Notes: generated from the letters alone by a model not told the origin. 64,000 nucleotides of DNA from Bin5 sp022827195 (GCA_965208275.1 OZ242331.1:558001-622000); one strand, 5' to 3'. Shown: positions 47,527-56,724, counted from the stretch's first letter. Program-made: numbers and translations.

Positions 47527-48120
47527 TCAGGGGTAGTCTGCTTTTTCGGGCATGCGATTCAGGAGCGGTGTTGCCAGGAGCATAACGGCGCCGTTGTAGA
47601 GACAAACCGGGACGACGATTTCGGTAACGAGCAGGTCGGGCTGGAAGCGGAACCCGACAATGTTGAGAATCCCCACGTAGACGAGCGAGAATACGAGCGT
47701 GCCCGAAAGAGCGGCGATGAATGGGACGAACAGATGGCGGCGGAAGATTGCATTGTGTCCGATTCCGGTCAACAGGGCGGTGGTCATGAGCGCCAGGCTG
47801 GAGGCGCCGACGGCGCCCCCGCTGAGGATGTCCATCCAGAAGCCGCCGGTGAACCCCCAAACGACGGCATCGTGTCTGCCTGCGAGGAGCGACTTGGCGA
47901 TGACGAGGAGCAAGACCAGGTCGGGGTAGACGCCTTGCAGGGCGAGTCTCGGCGCGACGACGACCTGGAAGATTGCGACCGCGCCCAGAGCCGGCACGAA
48001 AATCCAGGAGGTGCCCCATTCGCGAGGCGAGAGTGATGCAGGGCGGGCAGAACGTGTGTATCCTTCCGCGGCCGATTCTCTGGGCTGTCTCCTGGCTATT
48101 TCACTCCTCACTCGTCTCAT
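47527..48120 (-). CDS. mreD: Rod shape-determining protein MreD
   Basis: Membrane protein of the elongation complex, 197 residues with about five hydrophobic segments and the conserved GAVGASSLALM and FVPFIAALSGTLVF stretches. The ATG at 48120 overlaps the end of mreC by 20 nt; GTG at 48111 is an alternative. The reading frame extends further upstream but overlaps mreC deeply and is rejected. Confidence 0.88.
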   Translation of the reverse strand: MRRVRSEIARRQPRESAAEGYTRSARPASLSPREWGTSWIFVPALGAVAIFQVVVAPRLALQGVYPDLVLLLVIAKSLLAGRHDAVVWGFTGGFWMDILSGGAVGASSLALMTTALLTGIGHNAIFRRHLFVPFIAALSGTLVFSLVYVGILNIVGFRFQPDLLVTEIVVPVCLYNGAVMLLATPLLNRMPEKADYP

Positions 48121-49021
48121 CTGAAGGTTCAACTGGCTGGGCCGGCGGTGTGTCGAGAAGTGGCACGGATTCGAATCGGTCAAAGTTGGTGACGACCATG
48201 ACGAACTCCAGGCGGCCAAAGTTGACCGTTGGCCGTACGACCGCCTCCTGGAAGACGTCGACGTCCTTCTGGCGTACTTCTACGACCTGTCCTACCGTGA
48301 TCCCTTTGGGGAAGTTTCCGCCCATTCCCGACGTGAGCACGACTTCTCCAATGCCCACTTCGGTCCCCTGCGGGATGAAACCCATGACGGGATCTGAGCC
48401 CGGGGCGCCGTTTACGATGCCTGTCAGCCTGCTGGCCTGGAGGATCGTATTGACGGTGCTGGACGGGTCGGTGATAAGAAGCACTTTCGCGGTTGTGGCG
48501 GTTACGGTGTAGATGCGGCCGACCAGTCCCTGATCGTTGACGACCGGCATACCGACGAGGATGCCGTGGCGAGTGCCGAGATCGATCATGGCAACATCGA
48601 GGAAGTTGGTGGCGTTCTTGCCGATCACGCGGGCGATGATCTGACCGCCGCGCAGCTCGAAAGCGGGCCTGGTTTCGGCGAACGCCAGTAGTTCGCGCAG
48701 GCGCTGGTTCTCGCGCTCCACTTCCTTGAGGCGGAGGTTTTCGACGATGAGGCCCTGGGTGATCAGTTCTAGCTCGGTGACTCGCTGCTGGAGGTTGCGG
48801 TAGTTGCGCAGATTGGTCAGCGAGTTGGAGAGGCGGTCGGTCAGCGACGACAGCCCTGACTGGCCTGGTGCGGTTACCAGTGTAACCAGTCCTTCAAGGG
48901 TACCAAGGCGGCCGGTCTGCTGCAGGGCCAACAGGAGGATAGCGGTCAGCGCGAGGATGGTAAATTTGACGGCAAGGTTGCCGCCGCTCCAGCCGCGTTG
49001 TTCTCGCATGGTTTTCAGCAA
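48101..49021 (-). CDS. mreC: Rod shape-determining protein MreC
   Basis: Bitopic elongasome protein, 306 residues: one N-terminal transmembrane helix, a coiled coil (about 65-115, NLQQRVTELELITQGLIVE region) and the extracytoplasmic beta domain (GRIYTVTATTAKVLLITDPS, GIGEVVLTSGMGGNFPKGI). It follows mreB by 59 nt. Confidence 0.94.
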   Translation of the reverse strand: MLKTMREQRGWSGGNLAVKFTILALTAILLLALQQTGRLGTLEGLVTLVTAPGQSGLSSLTDRLSNSLTNLRNYRNLQQRVTELELITQGLIVENLRLKEVERENQRLRELLAFAETRPAFELRGGQIIARVIGKNATNFLDVAMIDLGTRHGILVGMPVVNDQGLVGRIYTVTATTAKVLLITDPSSTVNTILQASRLTGIVNGAPGSDPVMGFIPQGTEVGIGEVVLTSGMGGNFPKGITVGQVVEVRQKDVDVFQEAVVRPTVNFGRLEFVMVVTNFDRFESVPLLDTPPAQPVEPSDETSEE

Positions 49022-49080
49022 TCAGTATTCAATGTACGCTGCGACTTGGCAACCAATAACCGAAAACGGGAGCTCCGGAC

Positions 49081-50151
49081 CTACCTGATTGTGGTTTTTC
49101 GCTGCATTGTCGTCAGCGTTTCTGCGTAGTGCTCCGGCTTTTCCAGAATCATACCTGTCCCCAGCACGACGGAGGAGAGGGGGTTGTCGGCCACGTAGAC
49201 GTGCATACGGTTTTCGTCCTGGATGCGCTGGGCCATTCCCTGCAGCAGGGCGCCACCGCCGGCCAGTACAATCCCGTGCTCCATCAGATCGGCTACAAGC
49301 TCGGGAGGTGTTTCATCCAAGGTATCTTTGACGGCGTCGACAATGACGTCAACTGAGCCGGTCAGGGCCTCTCTGATTTCGACCGAGCTGACTTCGATGG
49401 CCTCAGGCAGACCGGTAATGAGGTTGCGTCCGCGGATGATCATGGTCCGCTCTTGTTCGAGGGGGTATGCTGAGCCGATTTCGATTTTGACGCGCTCGGC
49501 CATGCGTTCGCCGATCAGGAGGTTGTACTTCTGCCGGCTGTAGGTGACGATGTCCTCGTTCATTTCATCGCCGGCCACGCGAATGGAACGGGAGACGACG
49601 ATGCCGCCCATCGAGATGACGGCTACTTCGGTCGTGCCGCCGCCGATGTCGACGATCATCGAGCCGATCGATTCGGTCACGGGCAGGCCGGAACCGATTG
49701 CAGCGGCCATCGGCTCTTCAACAAGCCCAGCTTCGCGGGCGCCTGCGCTGACGGTGGCATCGCGCACAGCGCGCTTTTCGACTTCGGTGGCGCCGGACGG
49801 GATGCCGATCACAACGCGCGGGCGTGCTGTGCCGAAGGCCCGTTTGCCGTGAACCTTGCCGATGAAGGCGTGGATCATCTCCTCGGTCTCTTCGAAGTCG
49901 GAAATGACACCGTCCTGAAGGGGACGTTTGGCTACGATGTGGCTAGGCGTCCGACCCACCATCTCCTTGGCCTCCTGGCCGATTGCCTTGACCTTGTTGC
50001 GCCGCTTCGACGAGTTGTCAATTGCAACCACGGAGGGTTCGTCAATGATGACCCCCCGGCCCTTTACGTGAACCAGGGTATTGGCTGTGCCTAAGTCGAT
50101 GCCAATGTCGAGTGAAAAAAGCCCCAACAGCCAATCTAGCGGGTTTGACAC
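49081..50151 (-). CDS. mreB: Rod shape-determining actin homologue MreB
   Basis: Filament-forming ATPase that guides lateral wall synthesis. 356 residues with DIGIDLGTANTLVHVKGRG (phosphate 1), IVDIGGGTTEVAVIS (phosphate 2) and IVLAGGGALLQGMAQRI (adenosine motif). The start is GTG at 50149-50151. First gene of the mreBCD-PBP2 run; a strong promoter lies about 90 nt upstream. Confidence 0.97.
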   Translation of the reverse strand: MSNPLDWLLGLFSLDIGIDLGTANTLVHVKGRGVIIDEPSVVAIDNSSKRRNKVKAIGQEAKEMVGRTPSHIVAKRPLQDGVISDFEETEEMIHAFIGKVHGKRAFGTARPRVVIGIPSGATEVEKRAVRDATVSAGAREAGLVEEPMAAAIGSGLPVTESIGSMIVDIGGGTTEVAVISMGGIVVSRSIRVAGDEMNEDIVTYSRQKYNLLIGERMAERVKIEIGSAYPLEQERTMIIRGRNLITGLPEAIEVSSVEIREALTGSVDVIVDAVKDTLDETPPELVADLMEHGIVLAGGGALLQGMAQRIQDENRMHVYVADNPLSSVVLGTGMILEKPEHYAETLTTMQRKTTIR

Positions 50152-50239
50152 TCTTGGGAGATCTCCGTACCGGTTTTAGATGATTGAGCAGCAGCGAAGG
50201 GGACCCCGATGCCACTCGCGAGAGGCCGTTCGCCGTCCC

Positions 50240-50268
50240 ATTATACCATAGCGGCAAACGACACAAAA
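50240..50268 (-). promoter_or_regulatory. Promoter for mreBCD
   Basis: Minus strand extended -10 TGG-TATAAT (50240-50245) with a modest -35 TTTTGT 17 bp upstream. Confidence 0.6.
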
Positions 50269-50308
50269 CAACGATGCCGAACCGTCCGATCCGTTTTGAT
50301 CGTTGATC

Positions 50309-50338
50309 TTGCGAAAGGTGTTGCCCGTCCGCTATGCT
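50309..50338 (+). promoter_or_regulatory. Candidate promoter for tilS
   Basis: TTGCGA (50309-50314), 18-bp spacer, TATGCT (50333-50338). If used, translation of tilS must start after about 50345, which supports the downstream ATG rather than a start at 50209. Confidence 0.4.
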
Positions 50339-50436
50339 ATTGGCAGGTTTCTCTGCGGTCGCGAGGCCAATGCGCGCCAGGTCTTGTTGCGCCGAATGGG
50401 CCTCAGAATCAAGGCAAGCGCAGGGTCCGTTTCCAG

Positions 50437-50472
50437 GGTATTGCGCACGGTATTGCGCACGGTATTGTGCAT
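50437..50472. repeat. Three tandem copies of a 12-bp unit upstream of tilS
   Basis: GGTATTGCGCAC at 50437-50448 and 50449-50460, and the variant GGTATTGTGCAT at 50461-50472. In the tilS frame this would read GIAH-GIAH-GIVH. It lies between the candidate promoter and the chosen start, in the 363-nt gap 50152-50514. Confidence 0.8.
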
Positions 50473-50514
50473 GCCCTGCGGCCTGCCTGGCGGCTGTCTG
50501 ACTACGAAATTCTC

Positions 50515-52146
50515 ATGTCCGGAAAAGGAATGCAGAGGGAGCGGCTTGGTTCGCGCCCTGAAGAGGAAGTGGATACGGCGATCGACCGGCGTTTGCAAGC
50601 GTTGCTCCTGCAGACGCGGGCGAGCCATGGAATCTTTGCAGCTCCTGCGCGGAGGGGGGGGAGCGGGGCTACTGTCGTCGTCGGCGTCAGCGGCGGCGCA
50701 GACAGCGTTACCCTTCTTCATCTGCTCGCGGGTCTGCGCGAGGCCTGGTCGATCGAGTTGGTAGCGGCGCATCTTGATCACGGTTTGCGGGTGGAATCCG
50801 GGGACGATGCCGCCTTTGTCGCAGAGATCTCGCAGGATTGGGAGGTGCCGCTGGAGTCGGCGGCTTTACCGCGGGGGGCGCTGGCCGGCGGCGGAAACCT
50901 GGAGGCGGCTGCCAGGCGGGCGCGATACCGCTTCCTGGCCGAGATCGCGGCCGGGCGCCGGGCGGACGGAAAAACTGTGGAGGTCGCGGTGGCCCACACC
51001 GCCAATGATCAAGCCGAGACGGTGCTGATGAATCTGATTCGCGGCAGCGGGTTGGACGGATTGGCAGGCATGCGGGCGGCGCGCCCCCTGTTCGTGGATG
51101 ACAGGCCTGTGCCGGGCGTGCAGCTCGTGCGTCCCCTGCTCGGCGCCACGCGCGATGAAATCCTACAGTACCTGGCGCGGCACCGGCTGCCATGGCGCGA
51201 AGATCCAAGCAACCGGGACCGGTCGCTCGTGCGCAACCGTCTGCGTCACGAGATCCTGCCGCAATTGGAGGCGATCAACCCGCGGGTCGTTGCGTCCCTG
51301 TGCCGAACGGCAACGCTGCTCGCGGCGGAGGCCGAGCGGTCCGACCGGCATACGCGCGCGGCGATGACGGTTTCCCGCCGCGACGGGGGAAGCGCATTGG
51401 AGCGGGAGTTGCGGGGGTTTGACGGGGGCAGCCGCACGGCCAAACATTGCGCCGGTTCCGACCGGCAGGTATTCGATCTGGCGGCATTTCGCGGTCTGAC
51501 CGTGGCGGAGCAGCGGTCGGCCCTGCGCGCAGGCGGACTCTGCCTGGGACTTGTATCTGCCGGCATCAACTTCGACGCAGTAGAGCGTCTGCGCCGGACT
51601 CTATTGGAGGAGTCGAGCGTGGGGGGACCGTTCACATGGGTTGCTGACGTCATGCTGACGCGCGCGGCCGGCTGCTTCAGCCTGCACCGCGCCGTCGCGG
51701 CACCCTTTGCAGTCGACCATCCCTATCTCGATAGCGAATGGCGCTCCCGCCACGGGGGCAGAAGGCTGCATATTCCGGGTGAGATCGCGGTGCCCGGTTG
51801 GACGCTGCACTGCGAGCTGCTTAAGAGGGGGGCCCTGCGGCAAGGCTGGTCTGCGCGGCTTTCGCAGTGGGAGGCCTACATGGGAGCGGAGCGTGTGGGG
51901 CAACTTGCGCTTGCCGCGCCGCAGCCGGGCCAGCGTTTTGCGCAGCTGGGGCTGGGTGGGCACGGCAAGCGCCTGTCCGACTATCTGACCGATCGTAAGG
52001 TCCCGCGCTGGCTTCGTTCGGGCTGGCCCATTCTCGTGGATGGAACGGAGGTCGTCTGGGTGGGCGGGCATCAGATAGCCGACCGGGTGCGGATCGATGA
52101 GAACAGCCGGGAGGTTATCCACCTCTACTGGCGGGAGTCCTCCTGA
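50515..52146 (+). CDS. tilS: tRNA(Ile)-lysidine synthase TilS
   Basis: Modifies C34 of tRNA-Ile(CAU) to lysidine, an essential decoding step. From the ATG at 50515 there are 543 residues: the PP-loop SGGADS in VVVGVSGGADSVTLLH, AHLDHGLR, AHTANDQAETVLMNLIRGSG, and the REDPSNRDRSLVRNRLRHEILP block, then the C-terminal substrate domains. The frame is open back to 50209 but that region contains a promoter-like site and a tandem repeat; ATG at 50530 is another option. The stop overlaps the next ATG (TGATG). Confidence 0.92.
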   Translation: MSGKGMQRERLGSRPEEEVDTAIDRRLQALLLQTRASHGIFAAPARRGGSGATVVVGVSGGADSVTLLHLLAGLREAWSIELVAAHLDHGLRVESGDDAAFVAEISQDWEVPLESAALPRGALAGGGNLEAAARRARYRFLAEIAAGRRADGKTVEVAVAHTANDQAETVLMNLIRGSGLDGLAGMRAARPLFVDDRPVPGVQLVRPLLGATRDEILQYLARHRLPWREDPSNRDRSLVRNRLRHEILPQLEAINPRVVASLCRTATLLAAEAERSDRHTRAAMTVSRRDGGSALERELRGFDGGSRTAKHCAGSDRQVFDLAAFRGLTVAEQRSALRAGGLCLGLVSAGINFDAVERLRRTLLEESSVGGPFTWVADVMLTRAAGCFSLHRAVAAPFAVDHPYLDSEWRSRHGGRRLHIPGEIAVPGWTLHCELLKRGALRQGWSARLSQWEAYMGAERVGQLALAAPQPGQRFAQLGLGGHGKRLSDYLTDRKVPRWLRSGWPILVDGTEVVWVGGHQIADRVRIDENSREVIHLYWRESS

Positions 52147-52403
52147 TGAGTGTGCGGCCCATTGTCCTCTGGGCGAGCCGGCAGCCCGGGACGACATTGC
52201 GATTTGCCGGTCGAGATGCGGCGGCGGCCACCGGCTCGCTTACGGGCCCGGAGGGAACAATCGCGTTTCGCTTTGAACGCGAGGCGCGGCGGCTGATTCT
52301 GCCTGACCGGACGATTTACCTGGATGACTATGGCTGGGAAGTAGACGAGCACGGCAGGATCGTTTTTCGGTCCCTGCGAGGCGGCGGGGACGATGGGCGC
52401 TGA
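52146..52403 (+). CDS. Small uncharacterised protein coupled to tilS
   Basis: 85 residues that I do not recognise: an N-terminal beta-rich stretch (LRFAGRDAAAATG), FRFEREARRLILPDRTIYLDDYG, and a charged end. No signal peptide or transmembrane helix. Its ATG overlaps the tilS TGA and its own end overlaps the Nudix gene start by 11 nt, a tight arrangement that favours real translation. Confidence 0.6.
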   Translation: MSVRPIVLWASRQPGTTLRFAGRDAAAATGSLTGPEGTIAFRFEREARRLILPDRTIYLDDYGWEVDEHGRIVFRSLRGGGDDGR

Positions 52404-53121
52404 ACAGACACGAAGCGGGTGGAATTCGTCGGGACCTGCGAGACGAGATGCGCCCGGTTCCCTCGACCGGTTCTGGGAATGTATGCGGGCGAAGCTGGCA
52501 GGGCCGCTCCCGGGCCGCCCTGCGCAGGCTTTGATGGCGCCGCTTCCCCGGCCCGGCTGGCATCCTGACGATAGGCCGGCGCAGCCGGCTCGCGAGAGCG
52601 GCGTTCTGGTCCTCCTGTATCCACATCGCGGCGGTCTGCAACTTCCACTTATCGTTCGTCCGAGATATGACGGCGCGCACAGCGGTCAAGTTGCGTTTGC
52701 GGGAGGCGGCAGGGAGGATGGGGACGCGAATCTGACAGAGACGGCGCTGCGGGAAGCGAAGGAGGAGCTGGGCATTGTACCGGGCGACGTCGAGGTGATG
52801 GGCCGGCTGACAGAGCTCTATATCCGGCCCAGCAACTACGAGGTCACGCCCACTGTCGGGCGGCTTGCCGGCCGGCCCCTGTTTCGCCCAAACAGGCAGG
52901 AGGTAGCCGAACTGATGGAAGTCTCGATCGAGGATTTCCTGAATCCGTCCAATTCTCGGCGCGAGCGTTGGCAGCTGGAGGACCGCACGGCGTTGGTGCC
53001 CTTCTACGCGATTCGGGGACAGACAATCTGGGGTGCGACGGCCATGATCCTGAGCGAGCTGCTGGCGGTAGTGAGGATGTGCTTGGGGGAGGGAGCAGGA
53101 TTTGGGGCGCGTCGAGAGTGA
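52393..53121 (+). CDS. Nudix hydrolase, CoA pyrophosphatase-like (NudL/YeaB type)
   Basis: 242 residues. The Nudix box ends in TALREAKEELGI (residues 117-128) and is preceded by SGQVAFAGG, the signature of the CoA-pyrophosphatase branch. Such enzymes cleave CoA and its derivatives to 4'-phosphopantetheine and 3',5'-ADP; the N-terminal 65 residues are Pro/Arg-rich and not conserved. Substrate assignment is by family only. Confidence 0.85.
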   Translation: MGAEQTRSGWNSSGPARRDAPGSLDRFWECMRAKLAGPLPGRPAQALMAPLPRPGWHPDDRPAQPARESGVLVLLYPHRGGLQLPLIVRPRYDGAHSGQVAFAGGGREDGDANLTETALREAKEELGIVPGDVEVMGRLTELYIRPSNYEVTPTVGRLAGRPLFRPNRQEVAELMEVSIEDFLNPSNSRRERWQLEDRTALVPFYAIRGQTIWGATAMILSELLAVVRMCLGEGAGFGARRE

Positions 53122-53231
53122 ATGATAGGATTCGAACCCATCCGCAACACAGCCGAAGCTCCGCCAGTCCTGGGATTGGATGAGAGCCGTCTATTGCCCC
53201 AAGCCGAACGCGATTCCAGGAGAAGCTGCAA

Positions 53232-53852
53232 ATGGTAGAGCGTGCATCGGAAGTTGCCGTTGTGACTGATGGCGAGCCGCCTCTTGCGGGGCGGGCCAAT
53301 TGGAGCCGCGATGTAGAGCGCGTGCTGGTATCTGCGGAGGCGATACAGGAGCGTGTGCGGGCGTTGGGTCAACGCATCGACGAGCACTACGCGGACAAGG
53401 ACCTATTGCTGATTGCGGTCCTCAAGGGCAGCGTTCTCTTTCTTGCCGATCTGATGCGGGCGATTTCGATCCCGCACGAGATTGACTTTCTGGCGACTAG
53501 CAGCTACGGCGCTTCCACGTCTAGCTCGGGCATTGTGCGGATCATGAAGGACCTGAATGAGCCGATCGAAGGCCGTCATGTTCTTCTGGTCGAGGATATC
53601 ATCGACAGCGGGCATACGCTGGCATATTTGACGCAGCTCTTCAGCGCCCGCAACCCGGCCAGCCTGGAGGTTGTGACTTTGCTGGACAAGCCTTCGCGCC
53701 GCGAGGTGGATATCGACGTACTGTGGACCGGTTTCTCGGTTCCAGACGAGTTTGTGATCGGGTACGGCCTCGATTTCAACCAGAGGTACCGCAATCTGCC
53801 CTACATCGGCGTATTGAAGCCTGAAGTGTACCAGCCGGCCGATGGGGCATGA
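53232..53852 (+). CDS. hpt: Hypoxanthine phosphoribosyltransferase
   Basis: Purine salvage enzyme converting hypoxanthine or guanine plus PRPP to IMP or GMP. 206 residues with LLIAVLKGSVLFLADLMRAI, the PRPP loop VLLVEDIIDSGHT and the VPDEFVIGYGLDFNQRYRNL end. Close to tilS, a common association. Its last 11 nt overlap the start of the next gene. Confidence 0.95.
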   Translation: MVERASEVAVVTDGEPPLAGRANWSRDVERVLVSAEAIQERVRALGQRIDEHYADKDLLLIAVLKGSVLFLADLMRAISIPHEIDFLATSSYGASTSSSGIVRIMKDLNEPIEGRHVLLVEDIIDSGHTLAYLTQLFSARNPASLEVVTLLDKPSRREVDIDVLWTGFSVPDEFVIGYGLDFNQRYRNLPYIGVLKPEVYQPADGA

Positions 53853-55218
53853 GTGGATGAAGGCTCGACCGGGGCCGGTATGGCAGGCTTTTCGCCGCCT
53901 GGTGTTCATCTGTGCGCTCTCTTTAGCCTGCCTGGCCTATTCGCCCACTAAGCCACTTTACGCGCAATTGCCGGAGGACACATATACCGTCCAGCCGGGC
54001 GATACGCTGGGCTCGATTGCCGCGCAGTTCGACGTTACGGTCGGGGAACTGGCAGCCGCCAATGATCTGGCCGACGTGGACGTCCTCAACGTGGGCCAGG
54101 TACTCAATCTCCCGCGGGAGAACGGGTCACGCGGCGCGCTTTTCGCTCGGCCCGGCGACACCGTCCAATCCATCGCCGCGCGTGAAGGGCTTTCGGCGGA
54201 CCGACTTTCCATTCTCAATCGCATTGCGCCCGAGGCCCGTCTCTTTCCCGGCCAGCCGGTTCTGCTGGCGAGAGATTCGCCGCGCCCTCCGATGGGGCTG
54301 CGTTTCGGCGCGGTGCGGATCGTGAGTGTTCCCTCGGCGGTAGGGCAGGGCGAGGCCGGATGGCTACAGGTCGAGGCGAGCCGGCCGCTTGCGTTGAAGG
54401 CGGTGTGGAACGGTGTGCCTTTGGGAATCTGGCCGCTGGCTCTGCGGGTGGACGGAGGTGCAGGCGCTGCGGCGGGAGGCGAAATTACAATCTGGGGGGC
54501 CTATCTGCCCGTGCCGGCGACGATGGAGCCGCGTGATCATCAGCTGCGGCTGAGCTACGAAGCGCGCAGTGGCGTCACGGTCACGCGGTCCTTCGCGGTG
54601 GAGGTACGGGAACGCCACTTCCCGAGTCAGCAGATCACGCTGCCGGCGGAGCAGAGCGACCTGCTGGAGCAGGCCATTTTGCAGGCGGAACTGGACTATC
54701 TCGCGCCCATTTGGTCGCAGACGGCGACGCCGGTCCAGTGGAAGCAGACATTCAGGCTGCCGCTGTCATCGCCGTTCCCGACGACCAGTCCTTACGGGAT
54801 CGAGCGGAGCTACAACGGGGGTGCGCTTCAGTCTTTCCATACGGGGCATGACTTCGCCGCGCCCGGAGGCAGTCCCGTTGTGGCGGCGGGGGACGGAATC
54901 GTCGTAGTGGCAGAGCAGTTGAGAGTGCGCGGCGTGAGCGTCGTCCTCGACCATGGCGCCGGACTGTTCACGGGCTACTGGCATCTGCGTGAAGCGGTGG
55001 TGGAGCCGGGGGCGAAGGTTCAGGCGGGAGAGGCGATCGGTTTTGTGGGAACGACGGGGCGCAGCACGGGGGAGCATCTGCACTGGGAACTGCGCATCTA
55101 CGGCGCGGCGGTCGACCCGATGCCGTTCCTTGACAGTCCGCTGCTCTCGCTGCTAAGCGAAGTTGGAGCGGAACAGGGGAACGAACAGGGCGAAGTTGAC
55201 CGCGACGAGGGGAATTGA
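53842..55218 (+). CDS. Secreted LysM and M23 peptidase-domain protein
   Basis: 458 residues. A signal sequence (about 15-40) leads to two LysM domains (about 46-90, TYTVQPGDTLGSIAAQFDV; and about 98-142, FARPGDTVQSIAAREGLS). A beta-rich middle region follows, then a C-terminal M23 (LytM) domain with the zinc motifs HTGHD and HLHWEL. It probably binds and cuts, or regulates cutting of, peptidoglycan outside the membrane. Starts inside the hpt 3' end. Confidence 0.92.
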   Translation: MGHEWMKARPGPVWQAFRRLVFICALSLACLAYSPTKPLYAQLPEDTYTVQPGDTLGSIAAQFDVTVGELAAANDLADVDVLNVGQVLNLPRENGSRGALFARPGDTVQSIAAREGLSADRLSILNRIAPEARLFPGQPVLLARDSPRPPMGLRFGAVRIVSVPSAVGQGEAGWLQVEASRPLALKAVWNGVPLGIWPLALRVDGGAGAAAGGEITIWGAYLPVPATMEPRDHQLRLSYEARSGVTVTRSFAVEVRERHFPSQQITLPAEQSDLLEQAILQAELDYLAPIWSQTATPVQWKQTFRLPLSSPFPTTSPYGIERSYNGGALQSFHTGHDFAAPGGSPVVAAGDGIVVVAEQLRVRGVSVVLDHGAGLFTGYWHLREAVVEPGAKVQAGEAIGFVGTTGRSTGEHLHWELRIYGAAVDPMPFLDSPLLSLLSEVGAEQGNEQGEVDRDEGN

Positions 55219-55229
55219 CCGCGTCTACA

Positions 55230-55266
55230 GAAAAAGAAAGAGCGCCAACATAGGGGTCGGCGCTCT
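55230..55266 (-). terminator. Rho-independent terminator of rplY
   Basis: AGAGCGCC (55239-55246) pairs with GGCGCTCT (55259-55266); on the minus strand it is followed by TTTCTTTTTCTG. It lies about 20 nt after the rplY stop and just past the M23 gene's stop on the other strand. Confidence 0.85.
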
Positions 55267-55286
55267 GGGCAAGCCTCGCTGCAGGG

Positions 55287-55943
55287 CTACTCCTCTTCTT
55301 CTTCATCCTCGCGGCCCCGCCCGATAACCTCGGGCTCCGCGTCGGGGTCGACCATTTCGGCTTCGGCCTCTTCATCTTCTTCGCTGACAGCCGCGCGTGA
55401 AAGTATCAGGCTGCAGACCGGATCATCGGGGTCGGTGATGTAGGTGACCCCGGCGATGCTCGGGAGGTCTGCGACCGTTATCGGCGGACTTTCAGGGTCC
55501 TCAAGAGGGGAGACATCGACCTCGATATGGGCGGGAATGTCGGCGGGCAGCGCTTCGATCTCGACGCTATCCATTGTCTGCACCATGACCAGGTCCGTTC
55601 CGACCACAGACTCGCCGACGGTAACCAGGGGGACGCTGACCTGCTGGGTCTCCGACATGTTGACGGCGTAGAAGTCAGCGTGTAACAGGTTGTGGCGGAC
55701 CGGGTGCCGCTGGATTTCGCGCACGAGAATGTTGTACTCTTCTCCTTCGAGATCGACCTTGACAAGCTGGGAGACGCCGCCGTCGCGCAGTACGCGTTCG
55801 AACTCGGCGACCTCGACCTGCGCGTTCTGCGGTGTGCGGTCACCTCCGTAGATGACGACGGGAATATTCCCTTGCGGGCGCAGGCGCTTGACTTTGCGGC
55901 CGGTCAGGCTGCGGGCGTTTGCGGTCAATGTTAGTGTAGCCAT
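55287..55943 (-). CDS. rplY: 50S ribosomal protein L25/general stress protein Ctc
   Basis: 5S-rRNA-binding protein of the long TL5/Ctc type, 218 residues. N-terminal L25 domain (LTANARSLTGRKVKRLRPQG, IPVVIYGGD), then the C-terminal TL5 beta domain (LPADIPAHIEVDVSPLEDPE), ending in a very acidic Glu/Asp tail of about 35 residues. Confidence 0.95.
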   Translation of the reverse strand: MATLTLTANARSLTGRKVKRLRPQGNIPVVIYGGDRTPQNAQVEVAEFERVLRDGGVSQLVKVDLEGEEYNILVREIQRHPVRHNLLHADFYAVNMSETQQVSVPLVTVGESVVGTDLVMVQTMDSVEIEALPADIPAHIEVDVSPLEDPESPPITVADLPSIAGVTYITDPDDPVCSLILSRAAVSEEDEEAEAEMVDPDAEPEVIGRGREDEEEEE

Positions 55944-56008
55944 CTATCTCTGCTCTCCTTCAAACTTTCAAGACGATTCCTGTTTGTCGGCGGCTTGCGG
56001 GGCTGCGT

Positions 56009-56479
56009 TCAACTGTGTCCGGTGCGGTTTCGGCGGAACAGCTTCCGCAGAAGCAGAAGGGCCGCGCCGAATCCCGCGCCCAACGCCAGCGCGGTGAGGG
56101 GCGACAGGACGGTCTTGACGTTTCCCTCGACCTGACCGGCAAACAGGAGTCCCGTTTTGATCTCTTCCGCCTTAATCTGGCCGGCCGCAAGCATGCCGAT
56201 GCCACCGCTGTGGATCGTGGCCTCCTGGCTGGCGGCGCAGACGATGCCTGCTTCGCGCATTTCCAGCGACTTTGTCCGAACAAATCCGGCCGCGGAGTCG
56301 GTCATGTTGAGGGCTTGTGCGTGGACCGACCGGGTGGCGGAGTTTTCCATGGACACGCGGCCGCCGCGTACCGAGCCGACATTGGACTCCTTCACGTCTA
56401 CGCGTTCACCTTCCAGGTCGGCGCTCAAATCGGCTGCGGCATCTTCCAACGGGTTGGCGTCGGGTCTCTCTTCAGACAT
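56009..56479 (-). CDS. Membrane-anchored protein with 15-residue repeats
   Basis: 156 residues from the ATG at 56479 (GGAG upstream). Residues 25-129 form seven consecutive 15-residue units, for example ERVDVKESNVGSVRG, GRVSMENSATRSVHA, QALNMTDSAAGFVRT and KSLEMREAGIVCAAS, with hydrophobic residues at fixed positions. This pattern suggests a beta-solenoid. A hydrophobic helix (about 126-145) and a basic RKLFRRNR tail follow, placing the repeats probably in the cytoplasm. I know no function. It lies between rplY and the SIMPL gene, same strand. Confidence 0.75.
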   Translation of the reverse strand: MSEERPDANPLEDAAADLSADLEGERVDVKESNVGSVRGGRVSMENSATRSVHAQALNMTDSAAGFVRTKSLEMREAGIVCAASQEATIHSGGIGMLAAGQIKAEEIKTGLLFAGQVEGNVKTVLSPLTALALGAGFGAALLLLRKLFRRNRTGHS

Positions 56480-56724
56480 GGCTATCTCCAATGCTGGCGA
56501 AATGCCAGGGGAATGGCGCACAGGGCCACCATTATAGCGAGCGGCGTGTGGCCTGTCAAAAAATGTGGAGTGGATGGGCGAGGGGAAGAGTCAATGCGGG
56601 AGCCAGCGGAGGAGCGCACCCCTGGAGAGAGGTGCGCCGTGCCGGCGGTCCCGCATTGGGCTTATCTGCGTACTGGGGCTGTGATCTGCGGCCTGTGATT
56701 TGCCGGAGGCTAGAGACGTCAAAG

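Noticed and set aside
50437..50472. Possible CRISPR-like array
   Set aside because: The units are 12 bp and directly adjacent with no spacers.
53128..53152. tRNA T-arm-like sequence (GGGTTCGAATCC on the minus strand)
   Set aside because: The T-stem can pair, but no matching acceptor stem, D-arm or anticodon arm is found at the right distance upstream, so no complete tRNA is present.
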